Assembly: GCA_029204225.1 (NCBI GenBank) | Contig: CM055093.1 | Coordinates: 3,648,974 to 3,712,973, forward strand | DNA from: Diphasiastrum complanatum | Taxonomy: Eukaryota; Streptophyta; Lycopodiopsida; Lycopodiales; Lycopodiaceae | Length of the DNA: 64,000 nucleotides | Direction of reading: 5' to 3' | In this document: one piece after another, positions 54,770-64,000 of the stretch | How the letters are laid out: each line of letters starts with the position of its first letter | Position numbering within the stretch: the stretch's first letter is position 1 | Notes under the pieces: generated by a model | Database searches by the model: none | What the model was told of the DNA's origin: nothing | The model's input: only the letters and a program-made list of their open reading frames with translations | Translations under genes and position numbers: made by a program

Positions 54770-55690
54770 GATGTATTGTGGCACAAAAGGCTATGTCATA
54801 TGAACATGGAAGCCTTGTACCAAGCCAATAAAAGTCAGAGAATTCAAGGAGTCGAATTCAAAAGTAGAGATATTTGAACTACTTGCGAATCCTGTCTTAA
54901 AGGCAAGATGACTAGAACACCTTTCAGTAAGGATGTTTATAAAGCAATTAAGGTACTTGAAATTGTGCATTCAGATATTTGTGGACCATTCAGATATTCA
55001 GAGTATTGTCGTTGGGTGATGCAAAGTACTTCATTATGTTTATTGATGACTTCAGCAAGTTTGCTGTAGTACACTTTATTCATACCAAATCTGAAGCTTT
55101 CGACAAATTCATTGAGTATACGAGTTGGGATGAGAAGCAGACATGAATAAGTTGAAGCAATTCGCATAGATTGTGGAGGTGAGTACATTTCCAACGGATT
55201 CAAAGCTTATTGTATTGATCGAGGTATTATGCACACAAAGACTACATCTTACACACCTCAGCACAATGGAATAGCTGAACGAAGGAATCGTACACTAATG
55301 GAAGCTGCAAGGTGTATGATGGCTCATGCGAAAGCACCAAAACAGCTATGGGCAGAAGCAATGGCTACATCAAATTATCTTCACAATCATATTCTGAAAT
55401 CTCAAATACCGGATAAAACTCCTCATGAGATATGGTGGAATTCGAAGCCAAATCTTGCACATGTTTGAACATTTGGATGCGCAATGTATATGCACATACC
55501 AGATAAGCTGAGAAAGAAACTCGATGAAAAGATAGAACAAGGTTTTCTGGTAGGATTCGAGTTACATTCGTCATATTATCGTGTTTACGAAACTGGCAAG
55601 ATAAAAGTTGTTCGAGATGTTAAATTTGATGAGATGAAATACATAGCAGACAGTGATCTAGTCGGCTATGAAATTTTCAAAAATTATTAT
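54770..55690 (+). pseudogene. Copia integrase
   Basis: LWHKRLCHMNMEAL and CESCLKGKMTRTPF (zinc site), EIVHSDICGPF (first D), YFIMFIDDFSKFAVVHFI, IDCGGEYISNGF (second D), YTPQHNGIAERRNRTLMEAA (E), LWAEAMATSNYLHN, then FGCAMYMHIPDKLRKKLDE and FLVGFELHSSYYRVYETG. All three catalytic residues can be found, but stops at about 54880, 55145 and 55468 and a duplicated or shifted patch near 55000 break the frame. Confidence 0.85.
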
Positions 55691-56155
55691 GAGATGCCAA
55701 CGACAACAGAAGAAAACCAAGCAGAAGATGAAAGAGAGTTACCAGATCTAGAGGGAGGTCAGGATCGAGTGCCTAACAGACTTGAATCGCCAGCTCAAAT
55801 TCCGGCAAAAAAGCTCGAATCAGAATCAAACTCAAAACCTGCAGAAGCGAACTCGAAACCACCTGTGAGAAACAGATCTTGGAAGGATTTGATGAATCTA
55901 GTTCTGAACCTTATGTCTTATTAATGGATAATACTTCAACAATCTATCTTACGAAAGATCCTGTATTTCACTCGAAAACGAAGCACATAGCTATCAAGTA
56001 TCATGTGATTTGAGACTTAGTCGAGAAGAAGATATTGAAGACAGTCTTCATACCCACAGAGGAAATGACAGCTGATATCTTTACAAAGCCACTAAGTAAA
56101 GCCTTGTTGGAGAAGCAGCAAAGAAGATTGGGGTTAATCCAACTGCCACTTTGAG
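55484..56155 (+). pseudogene. Copia linker fused to RNase H end, RT deleted
   Basis: The frame from 55484 runs through the integrase tail and an acidic linker (TTTEENQAEDERELPDLEGG). Near 55905 it passes straight to LLMDNTSTIYLTKDPVFHS, KTKHIAIKYHVI and EEMTADIFTKPLSK, the last part of RNase H. The whole RT palm and thumb (normally some 300 residues) are absent. It ends before the purine-rich GAGAGGGAGC that precedes the 3' LTR. Confidence 0.88.
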
Positions 56156-56162
56156 AGGGAGC

Positions 56163-57167
56163 TGTAGAACAACTGACCAGACAAATCTTAATTCTACCAA
56201 CAAAGTGTGCAGTTTACTTGACAAAGGATGAGAAAGAAACGAACGCAAACTCAAAACATTTCTATTCGTAATCAACCTCGAAGGATTCGCAAAATTTATC
56301 TTGCAGTCAACTTGAAAGATTCACAAAAGATTTGTGAAAGATTCCCGAACAATTTCTTGTGGAAGCTCGTGGCTTTCTTGTTGAAGCTCGAAAGATTCGC
56401 GAACAAAATCTTGTCGCGAAATATTCTGTTTCTTGTTGAAGCCTCAGATGTCGCGAAATTGTCACGAACAATTTGCGAAATCTTTTGGACTGTTCTTCAA
56501 GCCCACCTGTCGTGAAAATATCTCGAACAGTTCGCAAAATATTCTAGCTTCCTTCTTCAAGTTCAAGAATTGTCATCTGTCGGGAACAATTTGCGAAAGA
56601 CAAAAATGTTGTGAAGAGACAAGTCTCGCGAATAATTCGCGAAACACGAAACTGAGACAAAGAGACAGTTTGTCGCGAAATATTTGCGAACAAAATTTAT
56701 TCTAGCCTGGAAACAGAGCGGCTATTTGAATATCAACCATTATAGACGGTTAGATTTCTACTGTTGCAGTATTAAAAGGCCAAAAGACCTGTAAATAAAA
56801 GGCCCAAAGACCTATCCTATAGCAATATAAATACATATGCACTACTCGTTGAAACTCACTCAATTAGAGACACAACAACGAGATAAGACAACAAGAGATG
56901 TATATTGATAAATCAGATTCAGAGTTATAAAAATTCATTTTTGATCAATAGTTTCTTATTGTCTAAATTGTCTTAAGTTGTCTCATACTTCTGCATATAG
57001 TCTAATACTTTCGCATATAATTTTCGCATGCATTTTCAATCAGAACAAATACTGTTCTATTAGTACATAGATCAGATAAAATCGCGATTGAAGACACTGA
57101 TATTAGTTTGATTTATTCAAACTTGCATCGTGTTCTTTGTGGAAGAATAATTACTATTTTTCTTACA
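56163..57167 (+). repeat. Copia 3' LTR, 1005 bp
   Basis: Begins TGTAGAACAACTGACC and ends TTTCTTACA. The promoter-like TATAAATA is at 56825-56832. The first half is crowded with variants of AACAATTCGCGAAA. It is the intact reference copy for the rearranged 5' LTR. Confidence 0.9.
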
Positions 57168-57619
57168 TATTAAACTCAAAATAATATTCTTACTCTATTT
57201 TTTGATGAGACTTATACATGGGCATGTCTCATTATTCAAAATGTGGTTATTTCTACAAAATATTTTCTTGTTCAATAGTCATGCATTTATGAACTAAAAT
57301 CCATGTGAGATATCACAAAGCATGAATGACAAAGTTCCCATAATCAATACTTAGTAAAACAATTATTCTATTGCAGGATTTTTTATCCATTTATTCAAAA
57401 AATTTCAAACCACTATTCCTAAAATATATGAATTCAACAACAATTCATTATTTTAAATCACACGTAAACAAATCCTACTACACATTAGAAAAATTGTATT
57501 TTGGATACAACATTCCAATCAACCATTGGAATGAAATGACTCACGCACAATTGAAAAGGGCTGACACATAGATGTAAATGTCTATGAAGTTGGCCGTCAT
57601 TTCTAGTTGTTGTTTTTTT
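57168..57619. other. AT-rich flank between two Copia elements
   Basis: Continuation of the DNA interrupted at 52084. No gene seen; the first bases of the next LTR may begin near 57573 (TGTAAATG). Confidence 0.5.
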
Positions 57620-57620
57620 A

Positions 57621-57666
<46 letters not shown>
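57620..57666. repeat. (TC)n(TA)n microsatellite
   Basis: TC dinucleotides followed by TA dinucleotides, just upstream of the LTR end at 57784. Confidence 0.95.
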
Positions 57667-57784
57667 CAGGGCTCATTGTACTCTCTTTCAATTTAAAGTG
57701 TAATTGTGTGATGGTGTGTTCTTCCTCTTTCTCTTGGTGATTGCTTATGGTGATTGATTGATAGTGCTCATCAGATCTTTGACA

Positions 57785-57797
57785 TGGTATCAGAGCC
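57785..57797 (+). promoter_or_regulatory. Primer binding site of the third Copia element
   Basis: TGGTATCAGAGCC follows an LTR-like end CTTTGACA at 57784. The LTR start is not defined. Confidence 0.8.
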
Positions 57798-60290
57798 TGA
57801 TAGTCCTGCGTGCCTGATTAGAGGATATAGCTTGTCACAGGCTCCGCAATGAAGTGAGAAAGTCCTTCTTAGGAGGTGAAAGCTTGGAGAGGCAAAAAGT
57901 TGGAAGAAATTCTTCCTTGGAGTATTTTGCAGGTTTTGGAGCTTAGAATCATCAGTGGGGAATGAAGACACAGTCCCGGAGGCATCAAAAAGGCTAGGGT
58001 AGCATCAGACAGATTGAAAATCTATTGACTGGAGGGATTTTTACAATACTTCCAAGTTTTGTGTCAAAAGTGCCATTTGTGAGAGAATTTTGCCAAGAAA
58101 TCTCTCATTTGTTTGTTTGGACAACTGCAAATCACACTAGATAGTGTCTAGTACTGTCATTCACAGTTATGAAGCAGATAGGAACTGAAAAACTTTGATT
58201 TTATTGAGTTTTAGCCTACTTTTGTGATTTTGTGTGAAACTTGTGCAAGCAAGTAGGATAGGTTTGACAAACTCAGTATCCTCCATAATTTTTAGTGAGA
58301 GTAGTGTTGGGAGGTAGCCAACTGCAAGGAGAGTTAGATTTGTAGCTCATTACATCAAAAATCATGGATGAGAGGTCTAAAACATGGCACACAGGCCCAA
58401 AACACCAGCAAAGAGTCCGAAATGTCTAAAGGTAGCCCCGAAACTCCAAGGAAGTGCTCCGAAACGTTGAATACCTGACCTGAAATGCCAGAACTAAGGA
58501 TGAAACACCGGTCCTGTAGCCCGAAACGCGCGAGGAGGGGTTCAGTAGTCGCATGCCAACTGAATTAAAAATTGCCCAGCGTCTCCAAGGGTGGGTCCCC
58601 TTGCAAACACAAATGAGTGAGAGCTCATCATTAGGTGAATGCCACGTGTCACAAAAGAAGAGAAAGCTGATATGAACCGTAGATCTTGCACAAATCCAAT
58701 GGCCAGGAGTTTTTTGAAGTTTTACGTCACTTTTTTTCAACTTCAAATGAAATCCTGAAAGGGCCCTTAACTTTGGTACCGGGCGACTTTTGTTTAAGGC
58801 CTGTCCACTGGTGGTTTTTTTTTGCAAATAAGCAGAAAATAGAGTGATAATTTGACCTAGCTAGAGGGACTATTTTTGGGATCTGATTAGATAGGAGCTA
58901 TGCTAGTACAAAGGGCTACACACTAATATAAAAATATCTAAAATCAGAGATCTGTGCACGATAGAGGAAATTTTCAACAATGGCAGTTTGGCAATAATTG
59001 TCTTTTTTCAGGCTTAAGGGCAATTGTGAGCCATTTTAAGGTCAAAATCTTCAATTTGGCATAATTTTCAATCCATAGCTTGGATTGGCATTTGTCAATT
59101 TTGCAGCAAATGTTTCATTTTTGTAGTCATTTTTGCGATCCGGACTCATCTAAGTGCAATTATGGCAACTCTTTGTGATAAATTCCCTACATTGGCAAAT
59201 CTAGCCATGTAGAATATTGTACATTTTGTCAATATTGTTTGTTGGTTACTTGAATGGCCAAAGTGCCACTTGTACATACACACCTAAAGTAGGTTACCAC
59301 GAGTCAAGAGGAGTGGTTGTGTCCATTTGGTAGTGATTCCTACTTTGTAGGATCTAGACCATGATTTATGATGAGATTTGTACCTACCATGCACCTACCA
59401 AGCATGACTCTTGGATCTAGGCTAGGGTTTTCACATTAGGGCAAGAAAGTGGAGTCTACTTCCTTATTACATGCTGGATTTTCACCTAACTTAGCAAAGG
59501 AAGTGTGTTTTACTATGTATTCCCATTCTCCATAGTGAGAAGATAGAAACTTTTTAGAGCCTCAAGGAGAAACTCATGTTTCCTCTCATTGTATGGTGAT
59601 TACTCTTGATTTTCAATGAAACCCAGCTTTGGCACTTTGCAAATACTGTCTACAGTCCGTACTATAGCCTTATTTCCACACGTGTGGAGTTGGATTACAC
59701 TTATTGATCAATGCTTTGATTGTCTCTACTTGTTTATAGTATTGGAAGGGCGAGCTGGTATCCAGGTTTTGGTGAGGGAATTTGATCCCAAACTTTTTCA
59801 AGATCAAAATTCGTACTGTTCACACGTGTGGGCATCTCTGAACCAGCATTTAATAACCCATATTCATTGGATCACAGAAAATTCATGTAGTGTCAATCTG
59901 ATGTAATTTTTGGTGCAAATCCTAGGATAAGCTACCAAGATCACTTGCCATTGATTAGTTTTGAATTTATTTCATGAAAACTAATTAATCTAGGCTGATT
60001 TCAGACCTTCTTAAAGTGGAAACCAGGTCTTGAAAGTACATCAAAGTGAATGAGAGAGATAGAGTCAGTTTTTGTCCAAGAATAGCCAAGATTGGCAAGA
60101 TTTGCCTGAGAGTAGTTTTCATCTCATCTTATCTTCATTCCAGCTTTGTGAGGGAGTGATTGAACTGTGATTACAATTCCATCTGTTGGATTTGAATTCA
60201 ACATTTGAGTGAAACACTGCAAGTTAGAAACCTTTGTGAGTTTCAGGTTCAAACAAATCTATATCTTGTGTGTAGAATCTTACTAGTAAG
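57798..60290 (+). other. Long leader of the third Copia element
   Basis: About 2.5 kb separates primer site and gag start, against some 0.8 kb in the two related elements. No coding similarity is seen. CACACGTGTGG at about 59675 and TCACACGTGTGGG at about 59819 resemble the LTR palindromes at 40446 and 40597, hinting that a piece of LTR-like DNA is included. Confidence 0.55.
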
Positions 60291-61163
60291 ATGGGATCAG
60301 TGGGAGCCTACATTCTAAAAGCTAGTGAGAGGTTAAATTCTACCAGTTATGCTATTTGGAAAGTGAGGATGGAGTCACTAATGGTGCTCCAGGATCTTTA
60401 TGAGTTTCTAATAGATGATGAAGATGAACCTCTAGGCGCACATGAATTAGTGAGATACAAGAAGAGGTCTAGACTTGCACTTCACTGTATTAAGATGAAT
60501 GTAAGCAATGATCTTTTAAGGGAAGTATCATCATGTAAGAGTGCTAAAGAGGCTTGGGAATCTTTAAAATCTATCTATGAGTCTAGTAACACTTCGAGGG
60601 TTCTTATGCTTAGGAATCAGATTCTACAAAGCATGAAGAGGAGTGATGAGAGTGCACAAGATTATGTGCTAAGAATCAAGTCTCTCAATAGGGAGTTAGC
60701 TTCCATTGGAGAGAAGATTCAAGATAGTGAGCTTGTGCAGATTGTCCTAAATGGTCTAGGGAGTGGCTTTACAAATTTGGTCCAAAGCTTTGCAATCCAA
60801 GACACTTTGCCTACTATAGAAAAGCTACACAGTGTATTAGTGGCTGAAGAGTGTAGGATGATGCATACCAATGCAAGAATGAATGCTATTTCTTTGCAAG
60901 ATGGTGATGAGAAAGCTAATTTCTCATTCAAAGACAAGAAGAATACCAATGGCGAGAAGAAGCACTTTAAGGAGACCAAGGAGGAGGATAGGCTTCAAGC
61001 TCAAAGGGCAAGATCAAAGACAAGTCCAAGTACAAATGTTTTTTCTGTGGAAAGAAAGGACATTTTGCATCAGAATGTCTCAAGAATAAGAAGGCACAAG
61101 AGAGCAAACAAAGTAACATTGCACATGAGGAGGAGGAGGAGGAGGATGAAGAGTCATCCTTGA
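60291..61163 (+). CDS. Copia gag protein
   Basis: 290 residues; start MGSVGAYILKASERLNSTSY with YAIWKVRMESLMVLQDLYEF, LALHCIKMNVSNDLL, EAWESLKSIYESSNTSRVL and DSELVQIVLNGL. It is closely related to the gag part of the 41357-43894 protein and of the frame at 63715. After about residue 240 the reading has slipped: the zinc knuckle CFFCGKKGHFASEC (about 61030-61075) is in the next frame, so one indel near 61005 separates gag from pol. Confidence 0.88.
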   Translation: MGSVGAYILKASERLNSTSYAIWKVRMESLMVLQDLYEFLIDDEDEPLGAHELVRYKKRSRLALHCIKMNVSNDLLREVSSCKSAKEAWESLKSIYESSNTSRVLMLRNQILQSMKRSDESAQDYVLRIKSLNRELASIGEKIQDSELVQIVLNGLGSGFTNLVQSFAIQDTLPTIEKLHSVLVAEECRMMHTNARMNAISLQDGDEKANFSFKDKKNTNGEKKHFKETKEEDRLQAQRARSKTSPSTNVFSVERKDILHQNVSRIRRHKRANKVTLHMRRRRRRMKSHP

Positions 61164-62330
61164 TGGTTTCCAACAAACCACCATCATCCAAGAGCAACAC
61201 CAATGATTCTTGGTGGATTGATAGTGGGGCTAATTCCCACATGACATATCAAAAGGACATATTCTCCACTTTACTTTCTTACAATGATTTACATAGATCA
61301 ATCTATACTGCAAGTAGTCAAGAATGTAGGATAAGTGGAATAGGAACAATTCCCTTGTATGTGGGATCATCCAAAAGTATGAATCTTGATAATGTTCTTT
61401 ATGTTCCTAAGTTAACCAAGAATTTGCTTAGTGTTGGCCAGTTAATGGATAATGGCCTAGATGTACAATTTAAGCATGGAGTTTGTTCCATCCTTAGAAA
61501 TGATGAATGTATAGCCAAAGGCTTTAAGCAAGGTAGATTGTTTAAGCTTGATGCTAATGTTGCAATGGAGAGTGTTAACTTGGCAAAGATGGAGTTATCA
61601 AAGGTGGAACTGTGGCACAAAAGGTTGGGCCACCCCAACTACAAAGCCATGGAATCTATGGTAGCAAAGGAGCTTGCAGTTGGACTCCCCAAGCATTTGT
61701 CAAAGTGTGGGAAGAGATGTGAAGCATGCAGTTTCTCAAAGGCTCACAAACTACCCTTCTCAAGATCTACATCAAGATCAAACTCTCCTCTTGAACTCAT
61801 CCATTCGGATGTTCATAGTTTTTCACATGGGTCTAATGGTGGTGCCAAGTACTATGTAATCGTCATTGATGACTATTCTAGATTTTGTTGGATGTACCTC
61901 TTGTCTAGCAAATCAATGGTGTTTGATTCTTTTGTAAAGTTCAAGACTTTGGTAGAATATCAACTTAGTACCAAGATTAAGGTATTAAGGAGTGATAGTG
62001 GAGATGAATATATCTCCAATAAGTTGATTGACTTTTGTAGTTCTAATGGCATAAAGAGGGAGTTGTCATGTCCATACACCCCTCAACAAAATGGAGTGAG
62101 TGAGAGAAGAAATAGATCTCTTTGTGAGTGTGCTAATGCCTTAAGGCTAGATGCTTCTCTATCCAAACCATTTTGGGGTGAAGCAATAACTTGTGCTAAC
62201 TATTTGTGCAATAGATTGCCAAACCAAGCCATTGGAGGAATCACACCATTTGAAGCTCTATTTGGAGAGAAGCCCAATCTCAAGGATCTCAAAGTTTCCA
62301 CACATGCCAAATCACATAGGATTCTTTTCA
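61010..62330 (+). pseudogene. Copia zinc knuckle, protease and integrase, truncated
   Basis: Knuckle CFFCGKKGHFASEC, acidic run, then from 61160 an open frame: WWIDSGANSHMT (protease D-S-G), LDNVLYVPKLTKNLLSVGQL, LWHKRLGHPN and CEACSFSKAHKLPF (zinc site), LELIHSDVHSF (first D), YVIVIDDYSRFCWMYLL, LRSDSGDEYIS (second D), YTPQQNGVSERRNRSLCE (E), FWGEAITCANYLCNRLP and FEALFGEKPNLKDLK. All integrase catalytic residues are intact. Around 62290 similarity ends at KV/STHAKSH and the frame stops at 62359, so the rest of pol has been lost. Confidence 0.88.
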
Positions 62331-62359
62331 ATAACTTCATTCCTCATATTACATTGTGA

Positions 62360-62501
62360 TAGCATCTTTGAAATGAGGCAAAAATGTGTTTGGATAGGCT
62401 AGAGAAACTCTAGGATCTAAAAATAGCATGTTTTACTTTGTTTTTGGATCTTGAGATCTTGACCCCAAGTTAGGGTGGATCCAATGACCTATTAGGGTAG
62501 A
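62360..62501. other. Junction sequence between third and fourth Copia elements
   Basis: Short AT-rich stretch with no coding content. Confidence 0.4.
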
Positions 62502-62909
62502 TGTTATGGTTAGGGTATGATAAGTTCAGAGGTGCCCTAATACGCTCAGATCCGAGCTTGAAAAGTATAAATGTATGATGGGATTTCCATCAAATTATCA
62601 AGAAAAATCGAGTTTTTCCACTTCTATCATCATTGTCTTTTTGGTGGCGAGTTCTAGCTATTGGATGTGAGTGTTATTATGCATTAATTGCTTGGTTTGG
62701 AAGGTACTGAATCTATATACAGGTCTGAGAAGCTTGCTGTACTTTACTTTGGTTCATTTGATCAAATCTATGTGCCTAATGTGGAGTTAAATGCCAAATT
62801 TGCTAGTTTTGGTAACTAGTCTTGATTCTAGCTCATAGTTTGGATCTAGATCTTTTATTTGTGCATCCTCCATCACTTTAAGGATTGATTGGGCTGTAGA
62901 TTTTTGTCA
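62502..62909 (+). repeat. Probable 5' LTR of the fourth Copia element
   Basis: Ends TTTTTGTCA at 62909 immediately before the primer site. The proposed start TGTTATGGTTAGGG at 62502 rests only on a TG start and plausible length (408 bp). AAAAGTATAAATG at about 62565 could be its TATA box. Confidence 0.55.
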
Positions 62910-62922
62910 TGGTATCAGAGCC
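62910..62922 (+). promoter_or_regulatory. Primer binding site of the fourth Copia element
   Basis: TGGTATCAGAGCC abuts the LTR end with no gap. The leader from here to 63714 (about 790 bases) has no coding content. Confidence 0.88.
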
Positions 62923-63714
62923 TAATCAAAAGTGAGCTGTAGATTTGATTTTCTCAAGTTTAGATCCTAGATCTGAGTAGTATTGGCTTTGCTCTTGCTA
63001 CTAATTGCTAATCTAGTGATTGTACCTTCAAATTTGGTTTCATTTGAGTGATGATAGATCAAATGGAGCTTGTTTTTTTGAGTTATAGCTGCAGTAGCTG
63101 AGATTGACCCATTTCCATTCAACCAAACCAAATTAGAAAGTTCTTATGAGCTGAATCTTGGAGTACATGTCTCCTAGTAGAGATTTTCATAAGGATTTGA
63201 ATGCCACCACTCTTTAGAAGTGTGGATCAGTCATTTGAGAGCTTAATTAGGTTGCTCTTAGGCTTCTTAAGGTCCTAAAATACACCTTTTAGGTTCAGAT
63301 CAAGTGTTTTGATTTTTTTTTAATCTAGAAATGCAAAACTCGTGAAAATTGTGTTTCTATTCTACTCAGTTTTGGATAGGTTTGTGATTGAATATGTCAA
63401 TGTGATTCAACCTGAATTTAAGTGGCTTTATTTGTAAGACATTTATGTGTTATAAAGTGCTTTTGGTTCAGTATAGATGGATTCACCCTTCTTGTGAAGT
63501 CGAGATAAAGGAGGAGACTAGTTTTGATCAAATCTATAGTAAGTTTGGATCTAGTTTGGATTTAGAAGATAGATCAAGCTCAAGATCACCTTAGATCTTG
63601 TTGAGAAATCAGAGAGTGATTCATCTCAGGTCCCAAAGAGAGTGGCATAGCTAGTAGTGATCATATCTTGTACAATCTATCTTGTTTCTTTGAATCTATA
63701 TCCTATCATTGAAG

Positions 63715-64000
63715 ATGGCATCCACAAGTGCCTATCTTTTGGATTCTAGTGATAGATTGAGCTCTTTAAATTATTTAATTTGGAAGTTAAGAATGGAATC
63801 CATCCTTATCATGCAAGATTTGATGGATATTGTGAATGGAGAGGAAGATGAGCCAATCCATCCACAAGAAGCAACTAAATACAAGAGAAGGTGCAAGCTT
63901 GCACTTCATTGTATTAAGATGAATGTTGTAAATGACTTGCTCAAAGAAGTAGGAGCATGTACCTCAACCCAAGAGGCTTGGGAGACTCTTCAAAAGATCT
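63715..64000 (+). CDS. Copia gag, N-terminal part, cut by window
   Basis: 95 codons are open to the right edge: MASTSAYLLDSSDRLSSLNY, LIWKLRMESILIMQDLMDIV, LALHCIKMNVVNDLL and TQEAWETLQKI. It aligns along its whole length with the gag starts at 60291 and 43894 and has no stop or shift, so this may be the best-preserved member of the group. Whether pol is intact lies outside the window. Confidence 0.9.
   Translation, partial: MASTSAYLLDSSDRLSSLNYLIWKLRMESILIMQDLMDIVNGEEDEPIHPQEATKYKRRCKLALHCIKMNVVNDLLKEVGACTSTQEAWETLQKI

Larger units (their letters stand above)
52085..57167 (+). mobile_element. Complete Copia-derived element, TSD TATTA, lacking RT
   Basis: TATTA at 52080-52084 and 57168-57172 brackets a 5.08 kb element that starts TGTAGAAC and ends TCTTACA. 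Order: rearranged 5' LTR, primer site 53250, gag, protease, integrase, then a jump into RNase H and the 3' LTR. Reverse transcriptase is deleted and all frames carry stops, so it is both non-autonomous and decayed. Confidence 0.92.

Overview
This window reads as nuclear DNA of a land plant with a large, transposon-swollen genome. It carries no prokaryotic-style operons and no RNA gene that I can recognise. One host gene is clear: the C-terminal four exons of a plant long-chain-base (sphingosine) kinase of the LCBK1 type on the + strand (4007..16246, about 449 codons), split by introns of about 5.6, 4.9 and 0.4 kb. The gene starts to the left of the window. Kilobase introns packed with retroelements, very long (GA)n arrays and mixed Copia, Tat-type Ty3, LINE and hAT remains would suit a fern or another large-genome plant, but that placement is inference. 

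Layout: 1-3.2 kb is one end of a large inverted repeat whose left arm carries a 1.47 kb LTR-type insertion with a 5-bp target duplication. From 3.4 to 16.25 kb is the kinase gene; its first visible intron holds two LINE remnants and a deleted Ty3/Gypsy element (gag plus the start of reverse transcriptase). From 16.3 to 24.9 kb is AT-rich, with pieces of Gypsy integrase, a LINE endonuclease and Copia. From 24.9 to 33.9 kb lies a Tat/Athila-like Ty3 element on the - strand: 755-bp 5' LTR, tRNA-Asp-type primer site, gag with two zinc knuckles, RT-RNase H-integrase and an extra 3' coding region of unknown function. It sits inside an older Copia integrase. From 34.6 to 40 kb are a Copia 3' end and AT-rich DNA. 

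From 40.4 to 45.5 kb is a complete, fairly young Copia derivative on the - strand (5-bp target duplication CTAAT) with one uninterrupted 845-codon frame that has lost integrase core and reverse transcriptase and ends in about 290 residues I cannot assign. It lies between two tandem copies of a (GA)n-plus-tail repeat. From 45.9 to 47.1 kb is a second long inverted repeat. From 48.2 to 50.1 kb is a decayed hAT transposase. From 52.1 to 57.2 kb is a second complete Copia insertion (target duplication TATTA), which also lacks reverse transcriptase. From 57.8 to 62.3 kb is a third Copia, truncated in integrase, followed by a fourth whose gag starts at 63715 and runs off the right edge.

The parts most likely to repay follow-up are the extra 3' coding region of the Tat element, the recurring GCGAAGGTT-type motif in both of its non-coding spacers, a perfect 21-bp hairpin inside its coding region, the RT-less Copia element with a long open frame, and the two inverted repeats that could make long hairpin RNA.
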